From contig KV425624.1 in assembly GCA_001632425.1 (NCBI GenBank), forward strand, positions 1 through 11,993: a stretch of 11,993 nt of DNA, given 5' to 3'. The translations under genes were made by a program, and so were the position numbers. The notes beneath the pieces are model-generated. The model was not told where the DNA came from. It worked only from the letters and a program-made list of their open reading frames with translations, and made no database searches. Positions 9,209 through 11,993 of the stretch are shown here, one piece after another (the first letter of the stretch is position 1; each line of letters begins with the position of its first letter). This stretch comes from Neolentinus lepideus HHB14362 ss-1 (taxonomy: Eukaryota > Basidiomycota > Agaricomycetes > Gloeophyllales > Gloeophyllaceae).

Positions 9209-10144
9209 TCACTCCTGGCCCTCATTAACTCTTCTCTCTCCACTGTCCGTCCAGAGGGCACATTCACCCGTGATCTGGTTGAGCCACAAGCGCCGAGGAC
9301 TCCGGCGGTTTACTTGGTCGGTATCATCTCTGATAACGAGCTTTCCTCTGGTATTCGACGCGGCGACTCTTGCCAACAGTTCCGTACTTCGCATGTACGC
9401 AACGTAGTCGACCCGCCGGACGAAGATCCGCTGAACACGCGGTGACATCCCATACCTGGAGTCTTGTGGCGGAAGATTCGTCTCCACTTCCCGCATCAGT
9501 TGCTCCCACTCGATGGGCAAGTTAGTGTGCAAGCTGAGGTGCGTGAGCTGAGGGACAGATGTTGTGATGGTCTGCAAGATGGTGTTATCCCTTGGAGGAG
9601 TTGGACCCCAGTGAGGTGGAGGTGTGACGAAGGGCAGATTCCAGCGAGGTAAATCTGAATTGAAACATCCCTGTACGTGCAAGTGGGATAAATTCCGAAA
9701 CTCTGCACCAGGTGTGGTAGACAGATCTCGCGGCACTGAGTAGGGACCGTATACCATTAATTGCTCTAGGGCCGGAAGGACGATTGGGGACAGCAAAAAA
9801 ATTCTATGGCTGAGGTTCAGGCATAGTAGGCGGATGGAGGGTGCGATAACCGTCAGAACGCGACACAGCTGGGTGCCAAAGGTCTCCTGTCCTCTGCCGC
9901 CGCTATTGAGTGTCGTCGATGTAGAGATAGACAACTCTGCGACCTCATCTAGGGCGGCTCAGTAGCAGAGTAAGAAAGGAGGAAATCTGCTTGTTTCCAA
10001 GAGTGCCATTGACTGATATCGGTAGTGATCAGATGCGTCTCGAACGTATTTCGAGACGGCGGACAAAGAACGCCCTGTACCACCATCATCGGTGCAGGCA
10101 AAGCTGAATGTTCTTCGCCATAGCTCAGTTGGAATCCTGTCCAT
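9209..10144 (-). pseudogene. F-box domain protein gene interrupted by an in-frame TGA
   Basis: The ATG at 10144-10142 starts an F-box motif: RIPTELWRRTFSFACTDDG, then RSLSAVSKYVRDASDHYRYQS (residues 3-45), the signature of the many fungal F-box proteins that link substrates to SCF ubiquitin ligases. The frame stops at a TGA (9961-9959, codon 62) and then continues in the same frame for 249 codons to the TGA ending at 9209. The continuation resembles the rest of such a protein, with leucine-rich stretches (IRLLCLNLSHRIFLLSPIVL, PQLTHLSLHTNLP). I did not find an intron that removes the stop and keeps the F-box. One 132-nt option (10080-9949, donor GTACAG, acceptor CCTAG) keeps frame but deletes half the motif. 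A recent nonsense mutation or a base-call error is the simplest reading. Confidence 0.7.
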
Positions 10145-10855
10145 CCTGGCAGAGCGTGTTCGTCGTGGATTGGAGCCTCGGAGAGCTGACGGTGGCAGAA
10201 TACAATGTCCCTTTCATCCTCAGGACGCGTCTTCAGAAAGCTGATATTACGAGTCCTGAGGTACGAAGGAGGCGTTTCTTTAGCCTGGAAACTGAGCCGA
10301 AATTTGATAGACGTGGGAAATCCTGTGCCGAGAAGACGTGCGAATTTATTTTGTGGTTATGCTTCAAAACTCGAGAAGCGCCGGCTGTCGCCGGGCATGT
10401 ACCTGGACTTGCAACATTGCCAACGGTGCGGTTGCAATCGGGAATGTTAATTTTGTTATGTCTCTTCTAGTGATATTCATGCTGACAATCTACTAGTTTA
10501 TATGCATATATGAAGCATCTTATTTTATCATGAAAGTGGACATTGTTTTTAGATTTCAGTTTCACTGTTACATGGATTACAAAGTTATGTTACTCTAAGT
10601 ACATCGTCTAGGCGGTGTGTTGCTTGCGTGGACTGTATGCAGGTCCCTCTTTTGTTCGCTTGTTATTGTTAGGTACAGGCAGCAGCAGCGGTGCCAGAAC
10701 ATGCATTTCAACCATGTACATTCACGGAGAATGTGCATTCATTCTTGATAGTCCAATGAGAAATAGAGAAGACAACCTTGACGAGAGCACCTTTGAGTGC
10801 CTTAACATAGTCAGGGGGTTCAATCAAATTTCTGTCGACATCATATGCTGGAACG
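10145..10855. other. No supported gene; promoter side of the F-box gene and AT-rich DNA
   Basis: The first 300 bases have normal CpG density and would hold the F-box promoter; no clear TATA box was found at the expected distance. Short plus-strand frames (for example 10205-10450) show no family features and no plausible splicing. From about 10440 the sequence becomes AT-rich. Confidence 0.5.
10499..10510. repeat. 12-bp perfect palindrome
   Basis: TATATGCATATA is self-complementary and shares the core TATGCATA with the palindrome after SIN3. It may be chance in AT-rich DNA. Confidence 0.4.
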
Positions 10856-11722
10856 AGGCATGGACAATGACTCTTGGCTGTCACCATTTGCTGGGTGGTG
10901 CATGGCTAGTTCTCAATTGTCTAGGTATGTTCATCTGTGGGGCAGTGAGTATTTGCCAAATTGATGTAAGATGGAGATTTACCATTTTGACCAGAGTTGT
11001 TGTCATCATTATCAATTCTCTTTAGTTGCTTTGTAAGTAGGTTGATCTGTAAGAGAGCTTTTATAGTACTTACCTCAAAACACTTGTGATGGATTTTGAC
11101 ACATATGGTCATCTGCTTGGACTATCAGATTCTTGACCTCTGCATTGTGAGTTGCTCCCAGGTTCTGTATGTTCCATATGCCCCAAATGGCTCTTGCAAA
11201 GGGGTCCCACAAAGCATTCTTGAACAGGCAAATAAGGTGGCAGTACCTTTGCCATCTTCACAGATCATTCTGGTAGTCCAACCCATGTCAGCAGCAAACC
11301 TGTCCCATAACAGACAAGCTGTTGTTGGGGAGCATGGCTATTGGAAGGCTAAGGAGAAAGGAACAGATGCAGGAACATGTCAACAACCATGAGCAACCAG
11401 CCTTAGAATGGGAGAGAATGTTCTGTGTCAGAGCTCTATCTAATGCCACAAACAAATATAAACAAATACAGTTTTGATGGCTTCATTCCTGAAGTGCAGG
11501 AAACCTTGCTGGTTGCAAGGTAATGTGTAATGAATTTTGGAACTCCATCTGTAGTGTTGACTACAAAAATGGTTGGTAGTCTCATTTTAGCATATTCCAC
11601 ATGTGGCTCCATTGAATAGTGTCCATTGATGTGCACAGACACACAATGAAACCCACAAAGAAGAGACCTAAAGACAGACACAACCACAAAGCAAACACCA
11701 ACCCCTTGGTGTCAGATGGCTG
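10856..11722. other. 867-bp block with no CpG dinucleotide; probable decayed repetitive insert
   Basis: Reading every line, the last CG before the block is at 10854-10855 and the next is at 11723-11724. Sampled lines suggest GC near 42 percent, so roughly 38 CpGs would be expected by composition. TG and CA are abundant. The genes to the left are CpG-rich. Short frames exist on both strands (for example minus 11337-11116, with LWDRFAADMGWTTRMICED) but stop codons break them and I recognise no domain. No intact transposase, reverse transcriptase or terminal inverted repeats were seen. The block contains most of the first direct-repeat copy. The likely explanation is an old transposon-derived or other repeat sequence whose methylated CpGs have mutated to TpG or CpA. 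Confidence 0.6.
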
Positions 11723-11738
11723 CGAGGCACGGGGTAAC
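11623..11738 (+). repeat. Direct repeat, copy 1
   Basis: This copy aligns with copy 2 at an offset of about 251-254 bases, with small indels. Shared stretches include GCACAGACACAC, ATGAAACCCAC, GAGACCTAAAG, CACAACCACAAAGCAAA and TTGGTGTCAGATGGCTGCGA. It contains a perfect 7-bp hairpin, ACACCAA (11695-11701) and TTGGTGT (11706-11712), with a 4-base loop. It has CA or TG where copy 2 has CG at three sites in its first 40 bases. Confidence 0.8.
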
Positions 11739-11873
11739 AAAGGGTATAGATAGTTTGGAGGGCATGAGTGTAGGTGAGACATATAGGTGGGGCTAAAGGG
11801 ATGTTGGCACCAAGTCGCTATTTGGTGGCAGTCTGATCCTAGAGGGACTATGCTATGCGCTATGTAACACTAT

Positions 11874-11993
11874 GCACTGATACGCACAGACACACGATGA
11901 AACCCACGGAAATGAGACCTAAAGTGTAGACACAACCACAAAGCAAAACACCAAAGCCCTTGGTGTCAGATGGCTGCGAGGCCCGGGGTAGCA
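11874..11993 (+). repeat. Direct repeat, copy 2 (reaches the window edge)
   Basis: Second copy of the repeat, still holding CpGs lost in copy 1 (ACGCACAG, CACGATG, CCACGG). The 7-bp hairpin arms are unchanged (11948-11954 and 11960-11966) while the loop is five bases and differs in sequence. The repeat may continue beyond the window. Tandem satellite units of about 252 bp, or two parts of a transposon, are both possible. Confidence 0.8.

Noticed and set aside
8982..9267. Two overlapping minus-strand frames between GST and the F-box gene
   Set aside because: They run through the microsatellite and the 3' flanks, overlap each other in different frames, and resemble no protein I know.
10205..10450. 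81-codon plus-strand frame beginning with an ATG
   Set aside because: Composition is dominated by basic residues without a motif, and it lies in the likely promoter of the F-box gene.
10615..11025. 136-codon plus-strand frame
   Set aside because: It lacks an ATG start, enters the CpG-free block, and has no domain signature; probably fortuitous.
11436..11782. Minus-strand frames of 83 and 66 codons
   Set aside because: They overlap in different frames across the direct repeat and CpG-free block; the hydrophobic stretch is simply the translation of the repeat.
10856..11993. LTR retrotransposon or DNA transposon with defined ends
   Set aside because: No terminal inverted repeats, target-site duplications, primer-binding site or polymerase/transposase motif could be seen, so I describe only a decayed block and a repeat pair.

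Overview
This window reads as nuclear DNA of a filamentous basidiomycete fungus, most likely an agaricomycete. The genes are split by many short GT-AG introns of about 49-63 nt, and the recognisable proteins (a YakC-type aldo/keto reductase, the SIN3 corepressor, a cysteine-type glutathione transferase, an F-box protein) resemble that group. There are no operons, ribosome binding sites, CRISPR arrays or tRNAs that I can see.

Left part (1-3522). A possible 5' end of a minus-strand gene leaves the window at base 1. A complete six-exon aldo/keto reductase gene follows on the minus strand (414-1707) with its own TATA box. Further right, 2135-3019 carries protein-like exons of a minus-strand gene that I do not recognise and cannot fully join.

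Central part (3523-8890). A complete 11-exon SIN3 gene on the plus strand (1176 aa, three PAH domains, HDAC-interaction region, Sin3 C-terminal domain) is followed by a complete five-exon, TATA-driven, omega-like glutathione S-transferase gene (245 aa). The reductase and transferase are both small-molecule redox or detoxification enzymes. SIN3 is a chromatin corepressor, and nothing in the sequence links it functionally to its neighbours.

Right part (8891-11993). An F-box protein gene on the minus strand, convergent with the GST gene, is broken by one in-frame TGA. Beyond it lies about 1.8 kb with no gene I can support. This stretch contains the most striking signal in the window: an 867-bp block (10856-11722) without a single CpG dinucleotide. 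It is followed by two diverged copies of a roughly 115-bp direct repeat. In three places the copy inside the block has TG or CA where the other copy keeps CG. This fits methylation-driven CpG decay of an old repetitive insert.

I did not find a convincing new multi-gene system. The leads worth following are the CpG desert with its repeat pair, the unrecognised gene at 2135-3019, the interrupted F-box gene, and several unusual intron features.
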